Part shown: positions 16,375 to 24,890 of the stretch, one piece after another
How positions within the stretch are numbered: position 1 is the first letter of the stretch
Layout of the letters: each line of letters begins with the position of its first letter
From: JAFEDN01 sp963712715
GTDB taxonomy: Bacteria > Pseudomonadota > Gammaproteobacteria > Coxiellales > Coxiellaceae
Assembly: GCA_963712715.1 (NCBI GenBank)
Contig: CAVQJI010000035.1
Coordinates: 1 to 64,000 of the forward strand
Reading direction: 5' to 3'
DNA length: 64,000 bases
Position numbers and translations under genes: made by a program
Notes under the pieces: model-generated
What the model saw: the letters and a program-made list of their open reading frames with translations, nothing else
Told to the model about the DNA's origin: nothing
The model's database searches: none

Positions 16375-17910
16375 ATGATGATAAAAAACCAACTTAACCT
16401 AAAAGGAATTGATTTTCAAGAGCTACAAAGCGTCCCGGGGTTGCAAAAGCTGGACCAACGGTTCCTGAAGGCCCTGGAAACTTTTAATCCGCAATGGCAT
16501 GGTCAATTATTATCCTATCGACAAAATGCTCAATTTGCCGCTCCCGAAATCGTCAGCCAGCTCCTGATTGATTGCGCCGTGGTCCTGGAAGGTTTTCTCG
16601 CCGAACTGTTTGCGGTGGAAGAAGAAGTCGACTGTTTGCATGCCAAAACCCTGGCGCATCAGCCCATCTTCGCGTTTAAATTCTGGTACGTGCTAAAACA
16701 GGCCCGCCGTGCCGCGAGTATTCAGGAAAATAGAAAATCTTTTTCCCAGTTAAATCAAATTATTGAAGCAGAAATTTTATCTAAAAAATTAAATTTAAGC
16801 GATCGGCAATTGGCGGTGGCGCAACTGGGAATGGCCTATCTGGAGGATGCGGATAATTGCCGGGATGGTATCAACACCCTGATCGAATGGTGTGTCGCGG
16901 CCATGACCACTGAAGAAGGCCGCGCCAGTGTCAAAGGTTGGGAAATGTTCCATCTGCCCCGGCGTTTAAATTTTGAGAACCTGGTGAGCGTTCAGCCATT
17001 ACCCGAAGATCCCTTTGGCCGCCTGCAGGGAATTGCGCAACGTTACCGGGATGGATTTGATTTAACGGATCCGCGCATGTCCCAGCGGCAGGTGATGGCG
17101 GAAATCGACTATTGCGTTTATTGCCATTCCAATCAGGGTGATTTTTGTTCACGAGGCTTTCCGGTTAAAAAAACCGATTTAAGTCAGGGTCTTAAAATTA
17201 ACCCGGTGGGAGAAATTTTAACGGGTTGCCCGCTGGAAGAAAAAATCTCCGAGATGCACGTATTGAAAAAAGCAGGTTTCGGCATCGCGGCATTGGCGAT
17301 GATCATGGTGGATAATCCCCTCTGTCCCATGACCGGCCACCGCATCTGTAACGATTGTATGAAAGCCTGTATTTATCAGAAACAGGAACCTGTGAATATT
17401 CCCCAAACTGAGACCGGAATATTAACAGATGTCCTCCATCTGCCGTGGGGAGTGGAGATTTATGATTTATTGACACGCTGGAATCCTTTGCGACCGAGGC
17501 AATGGGTGGTTCAATCTTATAACGGTTTAAAAGTCCTTGTCATGGGGATGGGGCCGGCGGGCTTTAGTCTGGCCCACCATTTGCTGATGGAGGGTTTCGC
17601 AGTGGTGGGGATGGACGGCCTGAAAATTGAACCGCTGCCGGATCAGTATCTGACCCAACCCATTCACCGCTATGTTGACATCACTGAAAACCTGTCAGAT
17701 CGCTGGGTTTCGGGTTTTGGAGGAGTTGCCGAATATGGTATTACCGTGCGCTGGGATAAAAATTTCCTGAAATTAATTTATATTTCCCTATTAAGAAGAC
17801 AATTTTTTCAGGTAGTTGGCGGCGTTCGTTTCGGTGGAACTTTAAAAGTAGAAGATGCCTGGCTTCTGGGTTTTACCACCTGGCGCTGGCGGTCGCGCCG
17901 GACCGCCTGA
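16375..17910 (+). CDS. Large Fe-S/FAD oxidoreductase, N-terminal part (broken gene)
   Basis: First piece of a gene running to 20106. After an uncharacterised helical region (to about residue 225) comes a ferredoxin-like domain resembling domain I of glutamate synthase small subunit and dihydropyrimidine dehydrogenase: YCVYCHSNQGDFCSRGF, ILTGCPLEEKI, then NPLCPMTGHRICNDCMKACI. The Rossmann FAD-binding part then begins: VLVMGMGPAGFSLAHHLL. Family resemblance from about residue 490 on is lost through frame changes: LLGF continues in another frame as YHLALAV, and then again as AGPPEALEIP. Start at ATG 16375 or 16378. Because the gene is broken, a functional enzyme is unlikely if the sequence is correct. 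Confidence 0.75.
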   Translation: MMIKNQLNLKGIDFQELQSVPGLQKLDQRFLKALETFNPQWHGQLLSYRQNAQFAAPEIVSQLLIDCAVVLEGFLAELFAVEEEVDCLHAKTLAHQPIFAFKFWYVLKQARRAASIQENRKSFSQLNQIIEAEILSKKLNLSDRQLAVAQLGMAYLEDADNCRDGINTLIEWCVAAMTTEEGRASVKGWEMFHLPRRLNFENLVSVQPLPEDPFGRLQGIAQRYRDGFDLTDPRMSQRQVMAEIDYCVYCHSNQGDFCSRGFPVKKTDLSQGLKINPVGEILTGCPLEEKISEMHVLKKAGFGIAALAMIMVDNPLCPMTGHRICNDCMKACIYQKQEPVNIPQTETGILTDVLHLPWGVEIYDLLTRWNPLRPRQWVVQSYNGLKVLVMGMGPAGFSLAHHLLMEGFAVVGMDGLKIEPLPDQYLTQPIHRYVDITENLSDRWVSGFGGVAEYGITVRWDKNFLKLIYISLLRRQFFQVVGGVRFGGTLKVEDAWLLGFTTWRWRSRRTA

Positions 17911-18256
17911 GGCCCTGGAGATTCCGCACAGCCTTGCGCCGGGAATGCGCCAGGCCAATGATTTTTTAATGGCTTTGCACCTTACCGGCGCTGCCAGGGC
18001 GGAAGGGCTGGCGAATTTGCAGGTCCGTCTCCCTGCGGTGGTCATTGGGGGCGGTCTCACGGCGGTCGATACCGCCACCGAGGTTCAGGCTGATCATATT
18101 GTGCAAATTGAGAAAATGGCCGCCCGCTATACAACCCTGGTTGGTCATTTTGGGCAAGATACCGTAAGATCGCGTTTTTTACCTGCCGATTTAACGATAA
18201 TGGACGAAATCTTGAACATGCGCGTCAGCTGGCCAATGAGCGCAGCCAGGCCTTAA
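17855..18256 (+). pseudogene. Large oxidoreductase, second fragment
   Basis: A frame-shifted piece of the FAD-dependent oxidoreductase. From about 17912 it reads PPEALEIPHSLAPGMRQAND and then AVVIGGGLTAVDTATEV, the NAD(P)-binding motif of the GltD-like flavin domain. It runs to FLPADLTIMDEIL, where the expected continuation LEHARQLANERSQALKEQR is in the next frame from about 18213 (one base missing in AATCTTGAA). It has no independent start. Confidence 0.7.
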
Positions 18257-18276
18257 AGGAGCAGCGTGCTCCCGAT

Positions 18277-19110
18277 TTGATCAAATTGATCCGCCAATGG
18301 GGCGGAGTGACCATTGCCTATCGACGCACGCTACAGGAATCTCCGGCTTACCGCCGCAACCATGAGGAACTTACCAGCGCGCTTGAGGAGGGCATTTACT
18401 ATGCGGAAGGACTGGAGCCCAAAGCGGTGCTTCTGGATGAGGACGGCCAGGTGCGGGCATTGCGCTGTCAGTGGTCTGTTTGGGATGAAGAAGGTCGCTG
18501 GATAGCGACTGACGAAGAGCAGGCTTTACCCGCTCGCGCCATTTTTGTAGCGACCGGCGCGCGCCTAAACGTAGCGTATGAATTTGAGCATCGCGGCACT
18601 TTTCTGCGTCAAAACCGGTTTACCTATCGGCGTTATGAGCGGGTAAACGGTTATTTGCGGCAAATTGACACCTTGAGTCACGTGAAAAATCCGCATTTTG
18701 GGGCTTTTACCAGCTATGCCAAAGATCACCGCACGGTGACTTTTCTGGGCGATACCCACCCGGTTTTTCACGGCAGCGTGGTGAAGGCGATTGCTTCGGC
18801 GCAGCGGGTATATCCTGAAATTTGCCGGGTATTAGAGCCGCATCGGATGACAGGCGATGTGAATGAATATCAGACCTTTCGCGACAAAATCCAGCATTCC
18901 TTCAGCGCCGTGGTGGTCGAGGTGAAACGCCATAATCATCGCGTGATTGAACTGGTGGCGCGCGCGCCCGTCGCCGCGCGTAAAGGCGGCGGCGGACAAT
19001 TTTACCGTGTCCAGAATTTTTGCTTCCCCCAAATGGAGGGACTGGCATCAGGAGTTCCCGCTGAAGGGAACTCTCCTTACGCGATGGGGGTCGAAGGGGG
19101 AGAGAGCTGA
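18277..19110 (+). pseudogene. Large oxidoreductase, third fragment
   Basis: Continues the flavoprotein: IRQWGGVTIAYRRTLQESPA, then the ARAIFVATGARLNVAYEFE block and VTFLGDTHPVFHGSVVKAIA, matching the FAD/NAD domain end of GltD-like proteins. From about residue 200 (TFRDKIQHSFSAVVVEVKRH) the ferredoxin-reductase-like (PyrK/NfnS-like) FAD domain starts. The fragment ends at a TGA (19108-19110) lying inside the first copy of an inserted repeat. The frame is otherwise the same as that of the fourth fragment. Confidence 0.7.
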
Positions 19111-19351
19111 GCTCCTCCCCCTTCATTCCGAGCAATCGGCTTTGCCGATGCGCAGGATAAGAACAGGAAGCCATTGCCGCTGTACTCAGCGGCAATGCCC
19201 GCTGAAGGGAACTCTCCTTACGCGATGGGGGTCGAAGGGGGAGAGAGCGGAGCGTCTCCTCCTTCATTCCGAGCAATCGGCTTTGCCGATGCGCAGGATA
19301 AGAACAGGAAGCCATTGCCGCTGTACTCAGCGGCAATGGCTGGACTGGCAT
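19039..19351. repeat. Tandem pair of 141-bp repeat elements with 10-bp flanking duplication
   Basis: Two direct copies with a period of 141 bp (19057-19197 and 19198-19338) sit between identical 10-mers GGACTGGCAT at 19039-19048 and 19342-19351. Each copy contains the modules of a family seen elsewhere (20500, 44145, 49109, 50685, 58960): a CGCTG...CAGCG hairpin, GCGCAGGAT, a TCGGCTTTGCCGA hairpin, and CCCCC/GGGGG arms. Removing one flank plus both copies (303 bp, 101 codons) would leave QMEGLALLGV in frame, which is what the family alignment expects. Confidence 0.9.
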
Positions 19352-20106
19352 TGCTGGGCGTGCCCCATCCGAAAGATCCGGAACTGCTGTCTTTTTATGT
19401 CGTTGAAAGAGGCGCCAGTTCGCGGCTGGTGCAGCGTTTACAACCGGGCGATCCGCTGGCGCTGATGGGACCGACGGGCGCTCACATGTCGCGGATATTG
19501 GCGCCGTCAACGATACTGGTGATCGGAGATATTATTTCACCGGCGTTTTTGATGTCGATGGCGGAAAAATTTTTGCGCGAAGGTCACCGGATTTGGTATC
19601 TGGGCTATTTTGAGCAGGCGCGGGACTTATATTGTCAGGAAAAATTAGAATCCGTGGCGGAGAAAATTATCTGGCTAACCCGTCAGGGCGTCATTAGCGC
19701 TCGCCGGTCACAAGACCTGAGTTTCCAGGACGGTGACGTGCAGAATGCCTTGCGGCAATTCCCGGACTTGGCCAGTGTCGGCCAGGTTTGGGTGCTGGGT
19801 TCTGGCTGTCTGCTCCAGGAAATTAAGAGCGTTCGCAGCGGATTAAATCCTCCTTGGCCGGAGTCCATACCCGTGCTGGGTTCAGTCTACGGGCCTATGC
19901 AATGCATGCTGAAAGGTGTTTGCGCGCAATGTTTGCAATGGCAGATCGATCCGGCGACCGGTAAGCGCAGTAAAGCAGTGTATGCCTGCTCCTGGCAGCA
20001 TCAACCTTTATCCGGTATCGATATTGTGAATCTGGACGAACGTCTTGCTCAAAACCGCTGCCAGGAAACACTAACAGATTTATGGATGGACTATCTGGAA
20101 CGGTAA
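19174..20106 (+). pseudogene. Large oxidoreductase, C-terminal PyrK-like fragment
   Basis: About the first 55 residues are repeat sequence (second copy of the inserted element). From residue 57 the protein resumes as a PyrK/NfnS-like electron-transfer domain: ALLGVPHPKDPELLSFYVVE, RLQPGDPLALMGPTGAH, IISPAFLMSMAEKF, then the [2Fe-2S] cysteine pattern GPMQCMLKGVCAQCLQW and the final CSWQ. The frame equals that of the third fragment; only the TGA inside the repeat separates them. Whether a ribosome could start here is unclear: an ATG exists at 19174 inside repeat DNA but with no clear ribosome-binding site. Confidence 0.7.
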
Positions 20107-20117
20107 AAAAATGCTAG

Positions 20118-20123
20118 TATAAT
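20118..20123 (+). promoter_or_regulatory. Probable -10 element for glpE
   Basis: TATAAT preceded by TAG, 40 bp before the glpE ATG at 20163. The -35 region is weak. It is the only strong sigma-70 type hexamer in the 56-bp gap after the oxidoreductase. Confidence 0.4.
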
Positions 20124-20162
20124 CCGCTCTTAGTTAAACGAACGTTGAGGTAGGTATCAGTC

Positions 20163-20486
20163 ATGGTCAAACAATTATCCCCTGAAGAAGCCGAACGGCT
20201 GCTGGCTGGCGGTGAACTGGTGATTATTGATGTGCGTGATCAGGAAAGTTTTAATCAGAGTCACATTGAAGGCGCGATTCAGTTATCCGTAGCGGATATG
20301 AAAGGTTTTTGTCAAACCACTCCTAAAAATCAATCGATTTTAGTTTATTGTTATCACGGCATTAGTAGCCAGGCCGTCGGCCAGCATCTCCAGGATCAGG
20401 GGTTTCTAACGGTTTATAGCCTGATCGGCGGTTTTGAAAAATGGCAAGCCCATCATCATCCCATGTCGGATGAACAAAAAGAATGA
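20163..20486 (+). CDS. glpE: Rhodanese GlpE-like thiosulfate sulfurtransferase
   Basis: A single-domain rhodanese of 107 residues that moves sulfane sulfur from thiosulfate to cyanide or thioredoxin. Landmarks are LVIIDVRDQESFNQSHIEGA near residue 20 and the active-site loop VYCYHGISSQ near residue 65, whose Cys carries the persulfide; E. coli GlpE (108 residues) has CYHGNSS at the same place. A GAGGT ribosome-binding site lies upstream. The stop overlaps an ATG (ATGA) that I take to be the original start of nadA. Confidence 0.94.
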   Translation: MVKQLSPEEAERLLAGGELVIIDVRDQESFNQSHIEGAIQLSVADMKGFCQTTPKNQSILVYCYHGISSQAVGQHLQDQGFLTVYSLIGGFEKWQAHHHPMSDEQKE

Positions 20487-20499
20487 CTTTGAAGTCTCA

Positions 20500-20659
20500 G
20501 CAATTATCGCTGAATACAGCGATAATTGCTTCCTGTTTATATCCTGCGCTCGGCGGAGCCGATGCTCGGAATGACACCCGTCTCATGGGTGCAGGCGTGG
20601 GAGAATCGCGATTCTCCCCCTTGCGATCCCCCATCGCGGGGAGTGTTTCTACGAAAATT
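20500..20659. repeat. Element-B repeat at the 5' end of nadA
   Basis: This copy begins with the hairpin GCAATTATCGCTG...CAGCGATAATTGC, then TTCCTGTTTATATCCTGCGC, a GGCGGAGCC hairpin, ATGCTCGGAATGAC and CCCCCTTGCGATCCCCCATC, and ends near TTTCTACGAAAATT. It starts 17 bp after the ATG at 20483 and is closely related to the copy at 58960-59102, which also lies just after a start codon. Confidence 0.85.
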
Positions 20660-20679
20660 ATCTTTTGTAAAGGTGATTT

Positions 20680-21631
20680 ATTTTATTAAAGACTTTACTC
20701 AAAGCAGAAGACGCTATCATTATCGCTCATTATTACACGCCGGCGCCTATTCAAAAGTTGGCAGAAGAAACCGGTGGTTTCATTGGCGATTCTTTGGCGA
20801 TGGCCCGATTTGGGCAGCGACATCCCGCCAGTACCTTGATGATCGCCGGCGTTAAATTCATGGGTGAAACCGCCAAAATTCTCAGTCCTGAAAAACGCGT
20901 GCTGATGCCCGATCTGGCGGCAACCTGTTCTCTGGATTTAAGCTGCCCCGCCGCCGAATTCAATGACTTTTGTGAGCAACACCCAAACCGCACGGTAGTG
21001 GTGTATGCGAATACTTCCGCGCACGTCAAGGCTCGCGCGGACTGGGTAGTCACTTCCAGCAACGCAGTGGAAATTGTTGATCACCTTGATTCAGAGGGTC
21101 ATAAAATTTTGTGGTGCGCCAGACCGGTATCTGGGTCGTTATGTGGCAGCGAAGACGGGTGCGGACATGGTACTATGGCAGGGGGCCTGCATTGTCCATG
21201 AGGAATTTCAGGCCAACGGCCTGGTTCAACTCAAACAACAATTTCCGCACGCGGCGATTTTAGCGCATCCCGAGTCTCCCCAGGCGGTAGTGGAGATGGC
21301 GGATGTCGTGGGTTCCACCTCGGAATTGTTACTCGCCAGCCAAAAATTACCGCAACAGATGTTTATTGTCGCCACCGAAACGGGCATTTTTTATAAAATG
21401 CAACAGGCCTCTCCCGGCAAGCAGTTTTTAGCGGCCCCCACCGGTGGCAATGGCGCTACCTGCCAGAGTTGTGGACATTGTCCGTGGATGGCGATGAATG
21501 GACTGGAAAATCTGGCTGAATCTTTACAGAGCGGCAGCAACGAAATTTTTCTGCCGGAAGCGATAATGCAGCGAGCCCGCGTCTCATTGCAAAGAATGGT
21601 TGACTTTAAAAATTTTAAGGATGGGTTATGA
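20680..21631 (+). pseudogene. nadA: Quinolinate synthase NadA, disrupted
   Basis: NadA condenses iminoaspartate with dihydroxyacetone phosphate in NAD biosynthesis and needs a [4Fe-4S] cluster. The conserved body is present: IIIAHYYTPAPIQKLAEETG, then MPDLAATCSLD (first cluster Cys), GACIVHEEF (second) and CQSCGHCPWMAMN (third). Two defects are seen. The N-terminal 25-35 residues are replaced by an element-B repeat with a frame change, and a base gain near 21113 separates HKILW from APDRYLGRYV, which sits in another frame. The two open parts are 20680-21201 and 21074-21631. If both defects are real the cell needs another NAD source, since no nadB or nadC is nearby. Confidence 0.88.
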
Positions 21632-21993
21632 GTATTGAAGAAATTTCCCGGGAATTATCGGAAAAGGTTGAGAAGCTGGGATTACCCCATATCAAATACC
21701 ATATATTTTTATGCTGCGACCAGCGTAAACCGAAGTGCTGTTCACTGGAAGACGGTCTGGAATCCTGGGAATTTTTGAAAAATCGTTTGAAGGAACTGAA
21801 CTTAACCGGCGAAGGAGGGGTTTATCGCACCAAGGCCGACTGCCTGCGTATTTGCATCCGCGGCCCGATTGCGGTGGTGTATCCAGACGGCATCTGGTAC
21901 CACTCTTGCACGCCGGCGGTTCTGGAGCGCATTATTCAGGAACACTTTATTCAGGGTAAGCCTGTAAAAGAATATATTTTCTATCCGCAATGA
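21628..21993 (+). CDS. Thioredoxin-like [2Fe-2S] ferredoxin
   Basis: A 121-residue protein of the (2Fe-2S) ferredoxin domain family, with a thioredoxin-like fold. Cysteines lie in HIFLCCDQRKPKCC near residue 30 and in TKADCLRICIRGP near residue 73, followed by AVVYPDGIWYHSCTP, a segment typical of the family. It overlaps nadA by four bases and the next gene by four bases, so the three form an operon. It may serve as an electron donor in the NAD branch, but the partner is unknown. Confidence 0.88.
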   Translation: MSIEEISRELSEKVEKLGLPHIKYHIFLCCDQRKPKCCSLEDGLESWEFLKNRLKELNLTGEGGVYRTKADCLRICIRGPIAVVYPDGIWYHSCTPAVLERIIQEHFIQGKPVKEYIFYPQ

Positions 21994-22814
21994 ACACTAT
22001 AATCACCGGCAATTTACGCAAAATGAGCTCGCAGCTTCGACAGGCGGCGGTGGAATACACGTGGGTGGTGAATGATCAGAAAATTCCCTTAAATCCCTGT
22101 CTGGGGCAAATGGTGCGATTACAATTTACTGGCAATATCCATTGCATCCAGTGTGGACGTAAAACCAGACAAAGTTATCAGCAAGGCTATTGTTATCCTT
22201 GCATGCAGCGGTTGGCGGAATGCAATTTCTGCACGATTCGTCCGGAAAAATGCCGGATTCACGAAGGCATGTGTCCGGAAAACGATTGGGCTCATAGCCA
22301 ATGCGCGCAGCGGCATACCGTTTATCTCGCCAATTCCTCTGGATTAAAAGTAGGGATTACCCGTTGCACGCAATTACCCACGCGCTGGATCGATCAGGGC
22401 GCCTGTCAGGGGCTGCCGATATTTCAGGTAGCCAATCGTTATCAATCCGGTATTATCGAGATGTGTTTAAAAAAATTTGTCAACGATCGGACTGACTGGC
22501 GAAAACTGTTAAAGAAATCTGCCGGTGCTGTGAATTTATGGCAGGAACATGCCGCGTTGATGAGTCAGGCGGAGGGGCTGCTGCGTGAAGCCACAACCGC
22601 TTTCGCGAATGATATAATCTGGCTGTCGAATGTCGAAATCACAGAACTGGTTTATCCCGTACAATGTTATCCCGAGGAAATCGTGAGTTTATCGTTTGAT
22701 AAAACCTCATTAATCAGCGGCATTTTGCAGGGCATTAAAGGTCAATATTTACTTTTGGATACCGGCGTTATTAATATACGCAAATTTGCTGGCTATGAAT
22801 TAGAATGTCACTAA
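21990..22814 (+). CDS. DUF2797 domain protein
   Basis: A 274-residue cysteine-rich protein. The N-terminal half has paired zinc-like motifs: CIQCGRKTRQSYQQGYCYPC, CNFCTIRPEKC, then HEGMCPEN and SQCAQRH. The YLANSSGLKVGITRCTQLPT stretch that follows is the diagnostic DUF2797 segment and resembles the start of GIY-YIG-like folds. No function is established. It is the last gene of the nadA-ferredoxin group, with four-base overlap. Confidence 0.85.
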   Translation: MNTIITGNLRKMSSQLRQAAVEYTWVVNDQKIPLNPCLGQMVRLQFTGNIHCIQCGRKTRQSYQQGYCYPCMQRLAECNFCTIRPEKCRIHEGMCPENDWAHSQCAQRHTVYLANSSGLKVGITRCTQLPTRWIDQGACQGLPIFQVANRYQSGIIEMCLKKFVNDRTDWRKLLKKSAGAVNLWQEHAALMSQAEGLLREATTAFANDIIWLSNVEITELVYPVQCYPEEIVSLSFDKTSLISGILQGIKGQYLLLDTGVINIRKFAGYELECH

Positions 22815-22906
22815 TTAAGTGGAATGTTACCTCCACCCGGATGGAAACATCATTCTCGCATATGATAATTTAACTTGAAAATAATTAACAGAAATTTTCG
22901 AACATT

Positions 22907-23143
22907 TTGGGGATCATAGGGGTTTTTCTGGTTTTGCTTGCCTACGTGTTATTGCAGGTCGGTAAAATGAAATCAGCTTGGGTAAGTTATTCGTTATTGA
23001 ATTTAATTGGCTCCGGTTTGATTTTAATCTCTCTCTATTTTTACTGGAATCTGGCTTCCGGCGTCATCGAAATCGCATGGTTTCTTATCAGCCTGTACGG
23101 ATTGATAAACGCCGTTCCTAAATATTTACGCCATCGAAATTGA
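22907..23143 (+). CDS. Small membrane protein, CBU_0592-like
   Basis: A protein of about 78 residues with two or three transmembrane helices (IIGVFLVLLAYVLLQVG, LLNLIGSGLILISLYFYWN, GVIEIAWFLISLYGLIN). From memory it fits a small membrane-protein family named after Coxiella CBU_0592. The only in-frame starts after the upstream stop are TTG at 22907 and ATT at 22904; neither has a good ribosome-binding site, so the start is uncertain. Function unknown. Confidence 0.7.
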   Translation: MGIIGVFLVLLAYVLLQVGKMKSAWVSYSLLNLIGSGLILISLYFYWNLASGVIEIAWFLISLYGLINAVPKYLRHRN

Positions 23144-23254
23144 TTTTCTTAATAATGACGCGATGGTCTGTCAATAAATTTGATACATCGGGATTTGTAG
23201 TTTATTATGGGCGCCGTTCTTTCTTTGAGATACACCCGCAGGGAGGAGATTATT

Positions 23255-23719
23255 ATGAAGAAATCAGGAATTTGCGCTGTCGTTATTTTATCCGTTCTGA
23301 TGGTAACCGCCGCTTTTGGCAAAACCCAGACAGAACAGGTCCATGAAATTTATGACCAATGGACCCATGCGATCGAAACGGCTAAAGGGAACCCGCAGCC
23401 AGTGGTTTCTCTGTATGCGCCGAAAGCGGTTCTTCTGGCTACCCTGTCTCCTATGCCGATCACTACCCGTCAGGCCATGAATGATTATTTTGCCAAATTG
23501 ACCGCCAACCAGAATATGAAAGTAGAAACCAAACAAATAATCACGCAAATTTTTCCCGAGGTAGCCATTAATAGCGGCGTGTACGTATTCCGATTTACGG
23601 ATAAAAACAATAAACCCGTGGCCCTCGAAGCCCGTTTTAGCTTTGTCTATCATCAATCCCACGGACATTGGCTGATCGTGAATCATCACTCTTCACTGCT
23701 GCCAGTGGCTGCTCATTAA
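23255..23719 (+). CDS. Exported NTF2-like (SnoaL/DUF4440-type) protein
   Basis: A 154-residue protein. I choose the ATG at 23255 (MKKSGICAVVILSVLM), which has GGGAGGAG upstream and starts directly with a signal peptide cleaved after about TAAFG; the frame opens earlier at 23207. The mature part has the NTF2-like pattern: IYDQWTHAIETAKGNPQPVV, SLYAPKAVLLATLSP, then YVFRFTDKNNKPVALEARFS and HWLIVNHHSS. This resembles the CaMKII-association-domain-like proteins of gammaproteobacteria. It is probably periplasmic; the ligand is unknown. Confidence 0.82.
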   Translation: MKKSGICAVVILSVLMVTAAFGKTQTEQVHEIYDQWTHAIETAKGNPQPVVSLYAPKAVLLATLSPMPITTRQAMNDYFAKLTANQNMKVETKQIITQIFPEVAINSGVYVFRFTDKNNKPVALEARFSFVYHQSHGHWLIVNHHSSLLPVAAH

Positions 23720-23778
23720 TCGGAATCGCCGAACCCCGCGATCAAGCCGTGGGGTGACGACGGTGGGTAGCTATACTC

Positions 23779-24741
23779 CTAACATACGATAAAAGAATAA
23801 AGAGATGAATCCGAATTAGGATCAGAATCATCATCAGAATCCTCCGTGTCATTCAGCCAATCAATTACCTCTTTAGGATTATTTTTTTTCGTAATTAAAT
23901 AACTTGTGGGCATTTCATAATTAAACGATAAATTACTGTACACAGATATTTTTGGTTTAAATGTAACAACATTGTTTAAAATAATTTGTCGATCTTCAAG
24001 AGAAGAAGCACTTGAAGCAACATTAGAAGGGTACATATAAACATCTTTTATTTGCAGAAAATCCAAAACATTTTTTAATTTATTACAAAAATTGGTATCT
24101 TCCCAACGTTGAGCCAGTACAGTGGCTGAAGAAATAACACGTAAGACATCAGATCCAAATGATTTTAATAAGTTCTCAAAATAAAGAACAATATTTTGAT
24201 TTGGATAATTGATTTCTTTGTTTTCAAGAGCATTATCTTCGATATTACGATATAATTCTTTGTTTTCTTCCAAAAAATTAGGTAAATTTTTCAGAAACTG
24301 TTTTTCATCAGAATATTGACTAACAAATATCCGTAAGTTTCTCCAAAAAGCATTAACCTCCCGACTGTTATCTACAATAATTAGCTTTGGTAACATAATG
24401 TTTGAAATTTTCTCATCATAAGTAAATTTACTCCTTCTAATTTGCATCGCTATTTCTACCCCGCGCAATACGGAAGTGCCAATGACAGCAAACGGATTTA
24501 ATACTTTTTCTTCCTTAACAAGTTTATTGATACCAGTAAACACGGGATCATTACCAACTACGAACGCCTTATATTTCTGTTTCTCTTCTTCCTGTAACTG
24601 CTTTACCCCATAATTCTTTCTGGTACGGTATCCTCTAAAAAATGATTGTATTTTAAGTGTGGATTGTTCTATTGATAGATTTGATTTGGGCCGCTGAATT
24701 TCCTTTGTATCGATATCCATGGGAGCAGGCTGGATTTCCAA
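23779..24741 (-). CDS. Hypothetical protein with IQ calmodulin-binding motif; candidate effector
   Basis: A 320-residue AT-rich gene. Residues 31-42, IQSFFRGYRTRK, match the eukaryotic IQ motif (IQ, three residues, RG, three residues, R/K) exactly, within a basic amphipathic helix. In Legionella the effector SidJ is activated by host calmodulin through an IQ helix. The remainder (residues 50-290) is helical and unrecognised. The tail, DTEDSDDDSDPNSDSS, is strongly acidic. No signal peptide or membrane helix is visible. Three TTAA half-sites at 11-bp spacing lie 80-105 bp upstream. Bacteria have no calmodulin, so the motif makes sense only inside a host. Secretion itself is inferred. Confidence 0.78.
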   Translation of the reverse strand: MEIQPAPMDIDTKEIQRPKSNLSIEQSTLKIQSFFRGYRTRKNYGVKQLQEEEKQKYKAFVVGNDPVFTGINKLVKEEKVLNPFAVIGTSVLRGVEIAMQIRRSKFTYDEKISNIMLPKLIIVDNSREVNAFWRNLRIFVSQYSDEKQFLKNLPNFLEENKELYRNIEDNALENKEINYPNQNIVLYFENLLKSFGSDVLRVISSATVLAQRWEDTNFCNKLKNVLDFLQIKDVYMYPSNVASSASSLEDRQIILNNVVTFKPKISVYSNLSFNYEMPTSYLITKKNNPKEVIDWLNDTEDSDDDSDPNSDSSLYSFIVC

Positions 24742-24821
24742 CTCTTATTTTTTGTTCATAATTTCTTTCTCTTTTTATCTGGGTTATGCTTATTTGAATT
24801 CATAATTCTGACTTAAAAATA

Positions 24822-24847
24822 TTAAAATAGTATTAAATTTGCATTAA
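24822..24847 (-). promoter_or_regulatory. Triple TTAA array, PmrA-type, upstream of the IQ protein
   Basis: TTAA occurs at 24822, 24833 and 24844, each 11 bp apart. On the minus strand the first pair reads TTAATACTATTTTAA, close to TTAATATTnnCTTAA. The array is 80 bp upstream of the start at 24741. The surroundings are very AT-rich, so chance matches are possible. Confidence 0.45.
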
Positions 24848-24890
24848 TTATTTAAAAAATTCTGTACTGATCTGAGCATTTGCGGAGCCA

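Noticed and set aside
19057..19338. Direct repeats that might suggest a CRISPR array
   Set aside because: Only two contiguous 141-bp units without spacers; they belong to the element-B family and lie within a gene.
23730..23765. CCCGCGATCAAGCCGTGGGG-like hairpin after the NTF2-like gene
   Set aside because: It may be a worn copy of the CCCGCGGCTTGTCCG repeat layer or a weak terminator; too degenerate to assign.
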